Translations under genes and position numbers: made by a program
Shown: positions 14,102 through 21,960 of the stretch, piece after piece
Layout of the letters: every line of letters starts with the position of its first letter
Position numbering within the stretch: position 1 is the stretch's first letter
NCBI GenBank assembly: GCA_019245455.1
Contig: JAFARM010000240.1
Span: forward strand, 1-21,960
Source of the DNA: Sphingomonadaceae bacterium
GTDB taxonomy: Bacteria > Pseudomonadota > Alphaproteobacteria > Sphingomonadales > Sphingomonadaceae
Length of the DNA stretch: 21,960 bases
Direction of reading: 5' to 3'
The notes under the pieces: model-generated
Database searches by the model: none
Told to the model about the DNA's origin: nothing
What the model saw: only the letters and a program-made list of their open reading frames with translations

Positions 14102-16908
14102 CCGGCGGGCGCGGCGCGGCGTGCCTCGGGCGGTGCCGGCAGGACGCGGACGGCGACCGCCGGTGCCGCGAAGATCCTGGCCATCAGCGGGCGGACGTCG
14201 GCGGCGGTGATCGCCCGCAATCCCGGTTCATAGCCGCGCACCCGGTCGAGCGCGTCGACGCGGCTCTGCGCCCAATCGAGCCCGTTCAGCCACCACGCGT
14301 TCGACCGCGCGTCGGTCAGCGCCGCGGCGCGCAGCGGGGCCATGACGCGGGCGAACTCCTCGTCCGTGGGGCCGGTCTCGGCGAGCGAGGTGGCGATGGT
14401 CCTGAGCACGCGTTCGGCGAGCGGCACGTCGCCGACGGCGACTTCGACCACCGTGCCGACATAGCCGAAGCCGGGGACGGTGGCGGAGGCGTCGGCCAGC
14501 GGCACCGGCGTATAGGTCGCCGCCGCCGTCTGCCGCAGCTCGTTGAACACGCGGTTGCCGAGCACCGCGCCGATCGCCAGCCGGGCGAAGCGGCCCCTGG
14601 CATCGCGCCCGTCCGACGACGGCCAGACGACGGCGACGATGGCGCGGCCGGGATCGCCGCGGTGGGTCCACACCACCGGCGGCCCGCCCGGCGGCAGGCG
14701 GACGCCGGCGACGCCGTCCAGCCGCGGCTCGCTCCGCCGCTCGGGCAGTGCGCCCAGCGTCGCGGCGACTTCGGCGATGGCCTTGGCGGGGTCGAAATCG
14801 CCGACGATCGTCACCTCGATCGGGCCGTCGCGCAGCACCGGTGCCCACGTCGCCTTGAGCGACGCCATCGTCAGCCGCGGCAGGTCCTCGGGCTCGGCGG
14901 GCGCGAAACGCGGGTCGCTGTGGACGAACGCCGGCCAGCGGCGGGCGAACGCCGCCTGCGGGGTCGCGTCGCGCTGCGAAAAGGCGGACTCGAACTGGCT
15001 GCGGATCAGGTGATCGTCGCGCGCGTCGAAGTTCGGCGCGCCGATGACGTTGGCCCACAGGCGCAGCTGCAGCTCGAGATCGCCGGGGTTGGTCGACGAC
15101 GAGAAGCTGACGACGCCGTCGCCGACCGCCGCCTGCGCGTTCGCCTGGTGGCCGCGCAGCGCCGCCGTCAGGCCGAGCACGTCGACCCCGCCGGCCCCGC
15201 CGAACTGCAGGATGCTGAGCGGCGGGCTGACCGGACGGACGCCCGCGGGCAGCGCCAGCAGACCGCCGCCGACGCGGACGCGGGCGACGACCTCGCCCGT
15301 GCGAAAGCTCGTCCGCTTGAGGTTCAGCAGCACGCCGTTGGCGAAGCGGATCAAGGTCGTGTCGAGATCGGCGACCTCGCGCCGCTCGACGATCCGCCCT
15401 GGCGGTCCCGGCAGCGGCAGCGGCTTGGCCGCGGCGAGCGTCAGGTCGATCGGCGGCAACGGCGTCTTCGCCGCGGCGGCATAGGCGGCGGCGACGACGG
15501 GCGGCGGCGGCGGCGCGGCCGCGGTGGTGACGACGATCGCCGGCGGCGCGACGGTCGCGGCGCGATAGGCGGCGGCGATGTCGTCGGGGCTCGCCGCGTT
15601 GACGATCGCGGCGATGCGCTGGAACGTCCGTTCGGGGACGACGAAGGCGGTGCGGCTGCCGTAGGCGGCGACGATGGCGGCGGCGAGCTGGTCCGACGTC
15701 CGCGCGGCCGCCCGTGTCGAATCGCTGCGCGCGGACTTCAGCAGGTCGGTGACGGCGCGGTCGACCTCGGGCACGGTGAAGCCGCCGGTCTGCGGCCGTC
15801 GCACCTCGCGCTCGATCTCCTCCAGCCCCTCGCGCCAGCGGCCTTCGCTGACGCCGGCGGTGACGACCGCCGCCTCCGACACGCCGGCATAGGCTTCGAG
15901 GTTCTGGTTGATCGTCGTCAGCGGCAGGTCGCCGCCGCGCAGGAGTTCGCGGTCGAGCCGGTCGGCGACGAGCCGCAGCCCGATGCGCGCGAGCAGCTCC
16001 TGCCGGTGGACGGCCGGCGTCGGCCACGGCTCGGGCCGCGGCGCGACGAAGGCGACGCTGACCGCCTCGCGCAGCCCCGGCTCGCCGATCGTCGCTGCGG
16101 TCGCCGTGCGCGGGCGGAAGGCGGGCGTGGCGATCGCCGGCGTCGGTCCGGGCGCGCGCGGCCAGTCGCCCATCGCCTTGCCGATGGCGGCGGCGACGGC
16201 GGCGGGGTCGATGTCGCCCGCGACGACCAGGAAGGCGGTGTCGGGCCGGTACCAGTGCGCGTGGAAGGCGCGCAGCGCCGCCTCGCCGGCGGCGCGGACG
16301 CTGGCGATGCGCGCGGCGGCGTCGCGGTGGAGGAAGCCGAGTTCGGGGTAGACCAGTGCCGCCTCCGCCCGCCGAGCCCGCGCCGCCTGCGTCTCGCCGC
16401 CGGCGATCTCGGCGGTGACGACGCCCTTCTGCCGCTCGAGATCGTTGGCGGTGAAGGCGGGCGTGTCGCCGACGCCGCGCATGAACGCCAGCGCCAGCGC
16501 CAGCCGCTGCGCGTTCACCTGCGGCACGGCGAGCGTGTAGAGCGTGCCCTTGGCCGTTGTCGCGCCGCCGACGTCGCGGCCGATCTGCATCCCCGCGCCC
16601 TGCAGCGCCTCGATCGCGTCGCCCTTGGGGAAGGTCGTCGTCGGGCCGAAGGCGAGGTGTTCGACCAGGTGCGCGTACTCGGTCTCGCCCGGTCCCTCGG
16701 CGGCGGCGCCGGTGGCGATGCGCAGCTGGACATAGGCGACGCCGCGCGGGTTGGCGTTGGCCATGATCGCATAGCGCAGGCCGTTCGGCAGCTCGCCGTA
16801 GACGACGGCGGGGTCGGGGGTCTCGCCCGTCTCGTCGGCGACCCACGGCGGCGCGGCGGCGGCCGGCACCGCCAGCGCCATCAGCAACAGCGCCAGCACC
16901 CGCAACAT
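14098..16908 (-). CDS. Exported M16-family zinc metallopeptidase (insulinase/pitrilysin type)
   Basis: A 936-residue, four-repeat M16 peptidase. The signal peptide ([19 protein letters not shown], 1-19) places it in the periplasm. The inverted zinc motif is HLVEH (80-84), with Glu167 (VVTAEI) as the third ligand. The segment [17 protein letters not shown] (38-54) is the normal first strand of the fold. The second half (about 500-936) contains a further pair of M16 domains without HxxEH, as expected for the inactive half. The layout fits the PqqL-like periplasmic enzymes. The start at 16908 is favoured by the signal peptide and a G-rich SD. It follows the ROK kinase gene by 29 nt, so probably shares its transcript. 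Substrates are probably peptides; the link to sugar use is unclear. Confidence 0.92.
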   Translation of the reverse strand: MLRVLALLLMALAVPAAAAPPWVADETGETPDPAVVYGELPNGLRYAIMANANPRGVAYVQLRIATGAAAEGPGETEYAHLVEHLAFGPTTTFPKGDAIEALQGAGMQIGRDVGGATTAKGTLYTLAVPQVNAQRLALALAFMRGVGDTPAFTANDLERQKGVVTAEIAGGETQAARARRAEAALVYPELGFLHRDAAARIASVRAAGEAALRAFHAHWYRPDTAFLVVAGDIDPAAVAAAIGKAMGDWPRAPGPTPAIATPAFRPRTATAATIGEPGLREAVSVAFVAPRPEPWPTPAVHRQELLARIGLRLVADRLDRELLRGGDLPLTTINQNLEAYAGVSEAAVVTAGVSEGRWREGLEEIEREVRRPQTGGFTVPEVDRAVTDLLKSARSDSTRAAARTSDQLAAAIVAAYGSRTAFVVPERTFQRIAAIVNAASPDDIAAAYRAATVAPPAIVVTTAAAPPPPPVVAAAYAAAAKTPLPPIDLTLAAAKPLPLPGPPGRIVERREVADLDTTLIRFANGVLLNLKRTSFRTGEVVARVRVGGGLLALPAGVRPVSPPLSILQFGGAGGVDVLGLTAALRGHQANAQAAVGDGVVSFSSSTNPGDLELQLRLWANVIGAPNFDARDDHLIRSQFESAFSQRDATPQAAFARRWPAFVHSDPRFAPAEPEDLPRLTMASLKATWAPVLRDGPIEVTIVGDFDPAKAIAEVAATLGALPERRSEPRLDGVAGVRLPPGGPPVVWTHRGDPGRAIVAVVWPSSDGRDARGRFARLAIGAVLGNRVFNELRQTAAATYTPVPLADASATVPGFGYVGTVVEVAVGDVPLAERVLRTIATSLAETGPTDEEFARVMAPLRAAALTDARSNAWWLNGLDWAQSRVDALDRVRGYEPGLRAITAADVRPLMARIFAAPAVAVRVLPAPPEARRAAPAG

Positions 16909-16937
16909 CACGCCCCCCGAAACGACCACGCCCCTGC

Positions 16938-17837
16938 TTAGCACGGCGGCGGCGCAGGGGAAGGCGGGTCGGCGAGCGCTTCGGCGAGGAGAAGCGCGCC
17001 GTGCAGCCCGGCGTCGGCCAGGCGCGGCGGGACGATGTACGCCGCCGGGCGGGCGCTGTGGCGATCGAGGGCATAGCCGGCGGCGAGCGCGGCGAAGCGG
17101 GCGCGGACGCGGTCGTGCAGGCCGGGCATGGCGGCGACGCCGCCGCCCAGGACGATGCGCTCGGGCCGGATGAGGTAGGTCAGGCTCAGGCACAGCGCGG
17201 CGAGATAATGCGCCTCGACCGCCCACGCCGGGTGGTCGGCGGCGAGCGCCTCGGCCGGCACGCCCCAGCGCATCGCCAGTGCCGGCCCGGCCGCCAGCCC
17301 CTCCAGGCAGTCGCCGTGCCACGGGCAGGTGCCGGCGAAGGCATCGTCGGGCGCGCGCGGGACGCGGATGTGGCCGCCTTCGGCGTGCGCGCCGGGCAGC
17401 GGCCGGCCGCGCTCGGCGACGCCGACGCCGATGCCCGTGCCGACGGTGACATAGGCCAGGCGGCCGTCGATCCCGCCGGCGCGCGCCTCGGCGACGGCGG
17501 CGGCGTTGACGTCGGTGTCGACCGCGACCGGCGCGCCGACGATGGCGCGGACGCGGCCGAGCAGGTCGACACCGCTCCAGCCGGGCTTGGGCGTCGTCGT
17601 CAGCCGGCCATAGCCGGGCGAGGCGGGGTCGAGGTCGATCGGGCCGAAGCTGGCGACGCCCGCCGCCGCGATCGGCCCCAGCCGATCGGCGAAGAACGCG
17701 GCGACGGCGGCAAACGTGGCGTCGGGGTCGGCCGTGACGATCCGCATCCGGGCAATGGTCACGGTATCGCGCACGAGGGCGCACAGGAACTTGGTCCCGC
17801 CTGCCTCGACCGCCGCCAGCAACGGCCCCGCCGTCAT
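16938..17837 (-). CDS. ROK-family sugar kinase (fructokinase/glucokinase type)
   Basis: A 299-residue cytoplasmic kinase. The N-terminal phosphate loop is VEAGGTKFLCA (Glu11-Gly-Gly-Thr-Lys16). The catalytic Asp is Asp109 in VDTDVNAAAVAEA, and a second ATP motif TVGTGIGVG is at 131-139. The zinc site of ROK kinases is His156 (GGHIRV) with Cys171, His174 and Cys177 in CPWHGDCLEG, the pattern of BsFrk-like fructokinases. The gene starts inside the end of the glycosidase gene (ATGA overlap, 17834-17837), implying translational coupling. Fructose or mannose phosphorylation is suggested by family; glucose phosphorylation is suggested by the neighbouring glucosidase and trehalase. Which one applies cannot be settled from sequence. 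Confidence 0.9.
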   Translation of the reverse strand: MTAGPLLAAVEAGGTKFLCALVRDTVTIARMRIVTADPDATFAAVAAFFADRLGPIAAAGVASFGPIDLDPASPGYGRLTTTPKPGWSGVDLLGRVRAIVGAPVAVDTDVNAAAVAEARAGGIDGRLAYVTVGTGIGVGVAERGRPLPGAHAEGGHIRVPRAPDDAFAGTCPWHGDCLEGLAAGPALAMRWGVPAEALAADHPAWAVEAHYLAALCLSLTYLIRPERIVLGGGVAAMPGLHDRVRARFAALAAGYALDRHSARPAAYIVPPRLADAGLHGALLLAEALADPPSPAPPPC

Positions 17838-20359
17838 CCGTCGCACCCCCGGCCGGGAACCACGGCGGTGGTCGCCGCCGGATCGAAGTCGAGCGTCGCG
17901 GCGAACGGCACGCTTCCCGCCAGGCACAGGCGATAACGCCCGCCGCCCAGCGCCGCGACATCGCCCCCGGCAACGCGGCGCAGCGCCCACGGCGAGGCGA
18001 CGATCAGCGCCACCGGTGCCGCCGACAGCGGTGTTCCGGTCAGCGTCAGCGTGCCGCCGGCCAGCGTCGCCCGGCCGATCGCCAGCCCGCGGCTCGGCGC
18101 ACCGATCAACGGGGCTGCCGTCGATGCCTCCACGGTCACGCCACCGCTCACCGCGACGTGGAGGTGGCTCGCCCCCGTCGGTGCGGCGAAGCGGGTGCGG
18201 AGGTGAAGGTCCTGCGCGTGCGGCTCGGCCGCGACCGCGACCGGTGCACCGTCGAGCGTCGCCGCGCCGATGCGTGCGCCCATCGCCACCTGCGGCGCGA
18301 AATCGACCGCGACCGCTGGTCCCGGATTGTCGATGTCGAGGTCGACCCCGTCGCTGCCCTGCCGCATCGTCAGCGTCAGCCGCGCCGGCCCGACGGCGAC
18401 GCCGCGCAGCGTCACGCCGGGCCAGGACGGCGGCAGGTGCGGCGCGAAGCCGACCGCGCGCTCGCCCGAACGGACATCGAGGCCAAGCAGCGCCGCCGTC
18501 GCCGTCAGCAGGCTTGCCGACGACCAGGTCTGCTCGGGCACCGATTCGACCTCGGGGTGGAACAGGTCGCCGGCGAGGAGCTCGTGCAGGTGGCCGCGGC
18601 TGTCGAGCGTATTCCAGGCCACCAGTCCGCGCCACAGGCCGAGCGCCGCGAGCGGACGGTGCGCCTGCCACAGCGCGGCCGCGACCTGCCCGGTGCCCAG
18701 CGCCCAGACGCTGCCGGACCCGTAGCGGTTGGGGTCGTACCCCCCGGCCCCGGCCGACAGGCTGCGGATGCCCCAGTCGGTGACGAACGCCGGGCCCGTC
18801 AGCCGGTCGAGCGCCTGCTCGACCTGCTCCGGCGTGAACACGCCCTGCCGCAGCACGCCGGCGGCGTCGGAACGCGCGTCGTGAACGGCCTCGCCCGCGG
18901 CGGTATGCCCCGACAGCCAGAAGCCCTGCGACGCATCCCAGCCGCTGGCCGAAAGCGCCCGGCGCGCGCGCGCGGCCGCCACGCCGGCCTGCGTCGCCGC
19001 GCGCTCGTGCCCCGCTGCCCGGGCGAGCGTGGCAAAGCCGTCGGCGGCGTCGATCCACAGCGTCGACAGGCGAATGTCGTCGCGCAGCGCGTCCTGCTCG
19101 TTCTGACCGGCCTTGCCGGGCGGAATCCGCGGTAAGCCGGCGGCGTCGATCAGCGTCGTGCAATACCGCCACGCCGCGGCAAGGCCCGGCCAGCTGGCGC
19201 GCGCGAAATCATCGTCGCCGCTTATCCGGACATAGTCGGCGACGGTGGCGAGGTACTGCAGGCTGATGTCGACATGGACGAACATATACGGGTAGCGCGT
19301 CCAATCGATCAGCGGCGCGCTCTGCGACAGTTCGTGCCAGATCATCCCCGTCCGCCGGTCCTGGTGGCGCGCGACAAAGGCGAGTTCGTCGCGCGCGCGG
19401 CCAAACTGCCCGCTGGCCAGCAGCGCCTCGGTCGCCACCAATCCGTCGCCGGCGAAGAACCAGGCATATTGCGGCCGCCGTCCAGGCCGCGACGGGCCGT
19501 AACCGGCGACGATACCGCAGCCGAGCTCGTCGCTGCACACCCAAGCCTGGTCGAGCGCCAGCACGGCGGAGGCGAGCGCGGCGTCGACCTCGGCGTCGGG
19601 CGTGACGATCGCCAGCGACGAGCCGAGGACGGCGGCGGCCCGCGCTTCGCCCTCGCGCTGCAGCGCCGGCGCGCGGGCGGCAAGCGCGGCGATGTCGGCC
19701 TTTGTCGCCGCGCGGCCCACGACGAACAGGCTGGCCGTCCGCACCGCACCCGCGGCTCCGCGTGGCGCGAGCCGCAGGGCGACGCCCGGCGAGAGCGGCC
19801 GGGTCCGGTTGACGACGTCGTCGTGCGCGACCGTCTCGGGCGACGCGATGGTCGCGGCGAACCGGCCGAGCCCGTCGCGCTCGACATAGCCGCCGGCGGC
19901 GTCGTCCCAGCCGATCGTCTGACCACCGAGTGCTCCCGGCCACATCAGGTCGAGCGCGGGGTCGAAGCGCACCTCGATGCCGACATCCGGCCGCCCGTCG
20001 ACCTCGTAGCGGATGATCGCCGCTGCCTCGCTTCGCGGCACGAACAGGTGCTCGCGGACGACGAAATCGCGACCGACATAGACGCGGACGGTTTCCGCCG
20101 GGCGGTGTTCGATCCGCGCCAGCAGCGTCGCGCCATCGATCGCCGCGACCGCTCCGGCAACGTGGAACCGCGGCCGCAGCCCGCGAAGCAGCTGCAGCGG
20201 ATAGGCCCAGACCTCGAGACCGTCGGCATAGCCCGCGACGAGCGCGCGTTCGCCGTGGGCAGCGACGAAGTCGCCGGCACCACCCTGGTACACCGGCCCC
20301 GGCGGCGCGGCGGCGGCGGCGGCGGCAACGATCGCTGCTCCGATCGCCGCCCACCGCAT
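17834..20359 (-). CDS. Exported six-hairpin glycosidase, amylo-alpha-1,6-glucosidase-like
   Basis: An 841-residue exported protein. The signal peptide is short (MRWAAIGAAIVAAAAAAA, 1-18). The N-terminal beta region (about 20-240) is followed by an (alpha/alpha)6 catalytic domain (about 250-650). There QYAWFFAGDGLVATEALL (297-314), IWHELSQSAPLIDWTRYPY, and VHVDISLQYL resemble bacterial amylo-1,6-glucosidases (glycogen-debranching type). SVWALGTGQVAAALW and ESVPEQTWSSASLL lie in the last helices. A beta-rich C-terminal part (about 650-841) may bind substrate or pack on the barrel. The start at 20359 has GGAGG 6 nt upstream. It opens a unit with the ROK kinase (ATGA overlap) and M16 peptidase and diverges from trehalase. 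The exact linkage specificity is not proven; other six-hairpin glucosidases are possible. Confidence 0.8.
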   Translation of the reverse strand: MRWAAIGAAIVAAAAAAAPPGPVYQGGAGDFVAAHGERALVAGYADGLEVWAYPLQLLRGLRPRFHVAGAVAAIDGATLLARIEHRPAETVRVYVGRDFVVREHLFVPRSEAAAIIRYEVDGRPDVGIEVRFDPALDLMWPGALGGQTIGWDDAAGGYVERDGLGRFAATIASPETVAHDDVVNRTRPLSPGVALRLAPRGAAGAVRTASLFVVGRAATKADIAALAARAPALQREGEARAAAVLGSSLAIVTPDAEVDAALASAVLALDQAWVCSDELGCGIVAGYGPSRPGRRPQYAWFFAGDGLVATEALLASGQFGRARDELAFVARHQDRRTGMIWHELSQSAPLIDWTRYPYMFVHVDISLQYLATVADYVRISGDDDFARASWPGLAAAWRYCTTLIDAAGLPRIPPGKAGQNEQDALRDDIRLSTLWIDAADGFATLARAAGHERAATQAGVAAARARRALSASGWDASQGFWLSGHTAAGEAVHDARSDAAGVLRQGVFTPEQVEQALDRLTGPAFVTDWGIRSLSAGAGGYDPNRYGSGSVWALGTGQVAAALWQAHRPLAALGLWRGLVAWNTLDSRGHLHELLAGDLFHPEVESVPEQTWSSASLLTATAALLGLDVRSGERAVGFAPHLPPSWPGVTLRGVAVGPARLTLTMRQGSDGVDLDIDNPGPAVAVDFAPQVAMGARIGAATLDGAPVAVAAEPHAQDLHLRTRFAAPTGASHLHVAVSGGVTVEASTAAPLIGAPSRGLAIGRATLAGGTLTLTGTPLSAAPVALIVASPWALRRVAGGDVAALGGGRYRLCLAGSVPFAATLDFDPAATTAVVPGRGCDG

Positions 20360-20437
20360 TCCGCGCCTCCGCCCGCCAAGGATTGCGACGACGATAGGAG
20401 CGGCGTAGCCAGGCCGCAATCGCCGGAAGGATGTCCG
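20360..20437. promoter_or_regulatory. Divergent control region of glycosidase and trehalase, with inverted repeat
   Basis: Only 78 nt separate the two start codons. GATTGCG (20381-20387) and CGCAATC (20415-20421) are perfect inverted 7-mers with 27 nt between them, placed nearly symmetrically between the genes. They could be an operator for common control, or chance. No convincing -35/-10 boxes are visible. SD sequences of both genes (GGAGG on minus, GGAAGG on plus) lie at the borders. Confidence 0.4.
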
Positions 20438-21960
20438 ATGCCGCACCGGATCATCGTCTTCACCGCCATGCTCGTCGCAGCCGGTGTCGCCGCAGCGCAG
20501 CCGGTGCCGTCGCCGGCCGATCGCCTCGGCCCGCTGTTCGCCGCCGTCCAGCAGGCGCGCGTCTTTGCCGACAGCAAGACCTTTGCCGACGCCGTGCCGC
20601 GGCGCGACCCGGCCGCGATCCTCGGCGACTGGCGACGCACGTCGCCGACGGGGCCGGCGCTGGCGGCCTTCGTCGCGGCGAACTTTGCGGCGCCGCCCGC
20701 TCCGCCGCCGGTCGACGTGCCCGCCGGCCTGCCGCTCGCCGATCATATCGCCGCGCTGTGGCCGCTGCTGACGCGCCAGCCCGCCGAGGCCCCGCGCTTC
20801 GGCTCGCTGCTGCCGCTGGCGCACGCGTATGTCGTTCCGGGCGGCCGCTTCCGCGAGATCTATTACTGGGACAGTTACTTCACGCTGCTCGGCGTGGTCC
20901 GCGACGGACGCACGGCGCTGGCGCAGGGGATGGTCGACGACTTCACCGATCTGATCGAACGCTACGGCCACATCCCGAACGGCACCCGCAGCTATTATCT
21001 CAGCCGATCGCAGCCGCCGTTCTACTTCGCCATGGTCGCGCTCGCCGGCGACGTCGACGCGGCGACGCGGGCGCGGCGGCTGCGCGCGATGCGGAGCGAA
21101 CACGCCTTCTGGATGGCGGGCGCCGCCGGGCTCAAGCCGGGCGAGGCGGCGCGCCGCGTCGTCCGCCTGACGGATGGATCGCTCCTCAACCGCTATTGGG
21201 ACGATCGCGACACGCCGCGCGACGAGGCGTTCCGCGAGGACGTGGCGACGGCGACAGCGAGCGGCCGCCCGCCGCCCGCGGTGTATCGCGACCTGCGCGC
21301 GGCCGCGGAAAGCGGCTGGGACTTCTCGTCGCGCTGGCTCGGCGACGGACGGACGCTGGCGACGGTCCGGACGACCGCGATCGTGCCGGTCGATCTCAAC
21401 AGCCTGCTCTACGGCCTCGAACGCGCCATCGCCGACGGTTGCGCGGCCGCGGGAGATCGCGGTTGCGCCGCAGCGTACCGCGACATGGCGACGCAACGCC
21501 GGGTGGCCATGTCGCGCCACCTGTGGGACGCCGCCGCCGGCCGCTTCGCCGACCTTGATCGAGACCGCGGCCTGACCCCGATCGCCAGCGCCGCGGCGGT
21601 CTACCCGCTATTCACCGGCGTCGCCACGTCGGTCCAGGCGGCGGCGACGGCGGCGTTCGTCCGCCAGGCGCTGCTTGCGCCGGGCGGGCTGCGAACGACG
21701 CTGGCGTCGACCGGACAGCAGTGGGATGCGCCCAACGGCTGGGCTCCGCTGCAGTGGCTGGCGGTCGCCGGGCTCGACCGCTACGGCGACCACGAACTGG
21801 CCGACACCATCGGCGCCCGCTGGCTGGCCACGGTCGAGCGGGAATATGGCGCGAGCGGCCGGCTGCTCGAGAAGTACAATGTCGAAACAGCAACGCGCGG
21901 CGGTGGCGGCGAATATCCGCTGCAGGACGGTTTCGGCTGGACCAATGGCGTCACGCGCGA
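20438..21960 (+). CDS. treA: Periplasmic trehalase (GH37), 5' part, runs off right edge
   Basis: The reading frame is open from ATG 20438 through the window end (507 full codons, no stop), so only the last part is missing. A signal peptide (MPHRIIVFTAMLVAAGVAAA, 1-20) indicates periplasmic hydrolysis of trehalose to two glucose molecules. GH37 signature 1 PGGRFREIYYWDSY is at 134-147, signature 2 QWDAPNGWAP at 428-437, and the Gly-rich GGGGEYPLQDGFGWTNGV lies at the edge. Catalytic residues by comparison with E. coli TreA are the acid Asp295 (ESGWDFSSRW) and base Glu478 (LLEKYNV). GGAAGG lies 7 nt upstream of this ATG; the ATG at 20431 is in another frame. It diverges from the amylo-glucosidase-like gene. 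Confidence 0.96.
   Translation, partial: MPHRIIVFTAMLVAAGVAAAQPVPSPADRLGPLFAAVQQARVFADSKTFADAVPRRDPAAILGDWRRTSPTGPALAAFVAANFAAPPAPPPVDVPAGLPLADHIAALWPLLTRQPAEAPRFGSLLPLAHAYVVPGGRFREIYYWDSYFTLLGVVRDGRTALAQGMVDDFTDLIERYGHIPNGTRSYYLSRSQPPFYFAMVALAGDVDAATRARRLRAMRSEHAFWMAGAAGLKPGEAARRVVRLTDGSLLNRYWDDRDTPRDEAFREDVATATASGRPPPAVYRDLRAAAESGWDFSSRWLGDGRTLATVRTTAIVPVDLNSLLYGLERAIADGCAAAGDRGCAAAYRDMATQRRVAMSRHLWDAAAGRFADLDRDRGLTPIASAAAVYPLFTGVATSVQAAATAAFVRQALLAPGGLRTTLASTGQQWDAPNGWAPLQWLAVAGLDRYGDHELADTIGARWLATVEREYGASGRLLEKYNVETATRGGGGEYPLQDGFGWTNGVTR

Noticed and set aside
17420..17490. Possible loss of the ROK zinc site because His replaces one Cys (CPWHGDC)
   Set aside because: A His at this position is usual in the BsFrk-like fructokinase branch of the ROK family, so the site looks intact.
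17834..21520. Single 1228-codon minus-strand open frame
   Set aside because: Its first 387 codons lie antisense to the trehalase gene and read as Arg/Ala-rich shadow sequence. The real glycosidase starts at 20359 with a signal peptide and a good SD.

Overview
The window reads as a chromosomal segment of a high-GC alphaproteobacterium, most likely a sphingomonad. This is inferred from two secreted proteins with the PEPxxWA sorting tail, a DnaE2-type polymerase, an alphaproteobacterial 41-residue bL36, a DUF2948 protein, and uniformly G/C-rich third codon positions. No phage, transposase, CRISPR array, tRNA or rRNA was seen. Both window edges cut genes: dnaE2 at the left and a trehalase at the right.

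Layout. Bases 2-1447 (+) hold the 3' part of dnaE2. A large palindromic repeat (1501-1576) separates it from a convergent BtuB-like TonB-dependent receptor (1621-3558, -), which is preceded on its own strand by a cobalamin riboswitch near 3738-3865. Next on the minus strand come a small exported Gly/Ala-rich protein (3965-4225), an SDR oxidoreductase (4289-5047), a second copy of the palindromic repeat (5069-5142), and a tightly overlapping set transcribed as murA - DUF2948 - alpha/beta hydrolase (7702 down to 5147).

Bases 7754-9644 hold two divergent PEPxxWA-CTERM proteins. One is a metzincin-like protein (-) whose zinc motif starts with Gln instead of His. The other is an Npun_F0296-like surface protein (+) preceded by an exact -24/-12 sigma-54 promoter. 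The 412-base region between them has unusually AT-rich stretches with phased repeats that could be activator sites. A strong 13-bp hairpin ends this section.

Bases 9685-11592 (-) hold galE, rpmJ with its own sigma-70 promoter, and a HAD hydrolase with a TTG start. The 3' end of galE, including its stop codon, is present twice as a 24-bp repeat. On the plus strand, 11679-14101 is a compact three-gene unit: a DUF4136-like lipoprotein, an M14 cytosolic-type carboxypeptidase (TAATG overlap), and gpmA. gpmA meets an M16 peptidase gene tail to tail, with overlapping stop codons.

Bases 14098-21960 look like a carbohydrate-use locus. An exported amylo-1,6-glucosidase-like hydrolase, a ROK sugar kinase (ATGA overlap) and an exported M16 metallopeptidase run on the minus strand. 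An exported GH37 trehalase diverges from them across 78 bases. A plausible scheme is periplasmic release of glucose from trehalose and alpha-glucans, followed by cytoplasmic hexose phosphorylation. This is inference from gene content and spacing.
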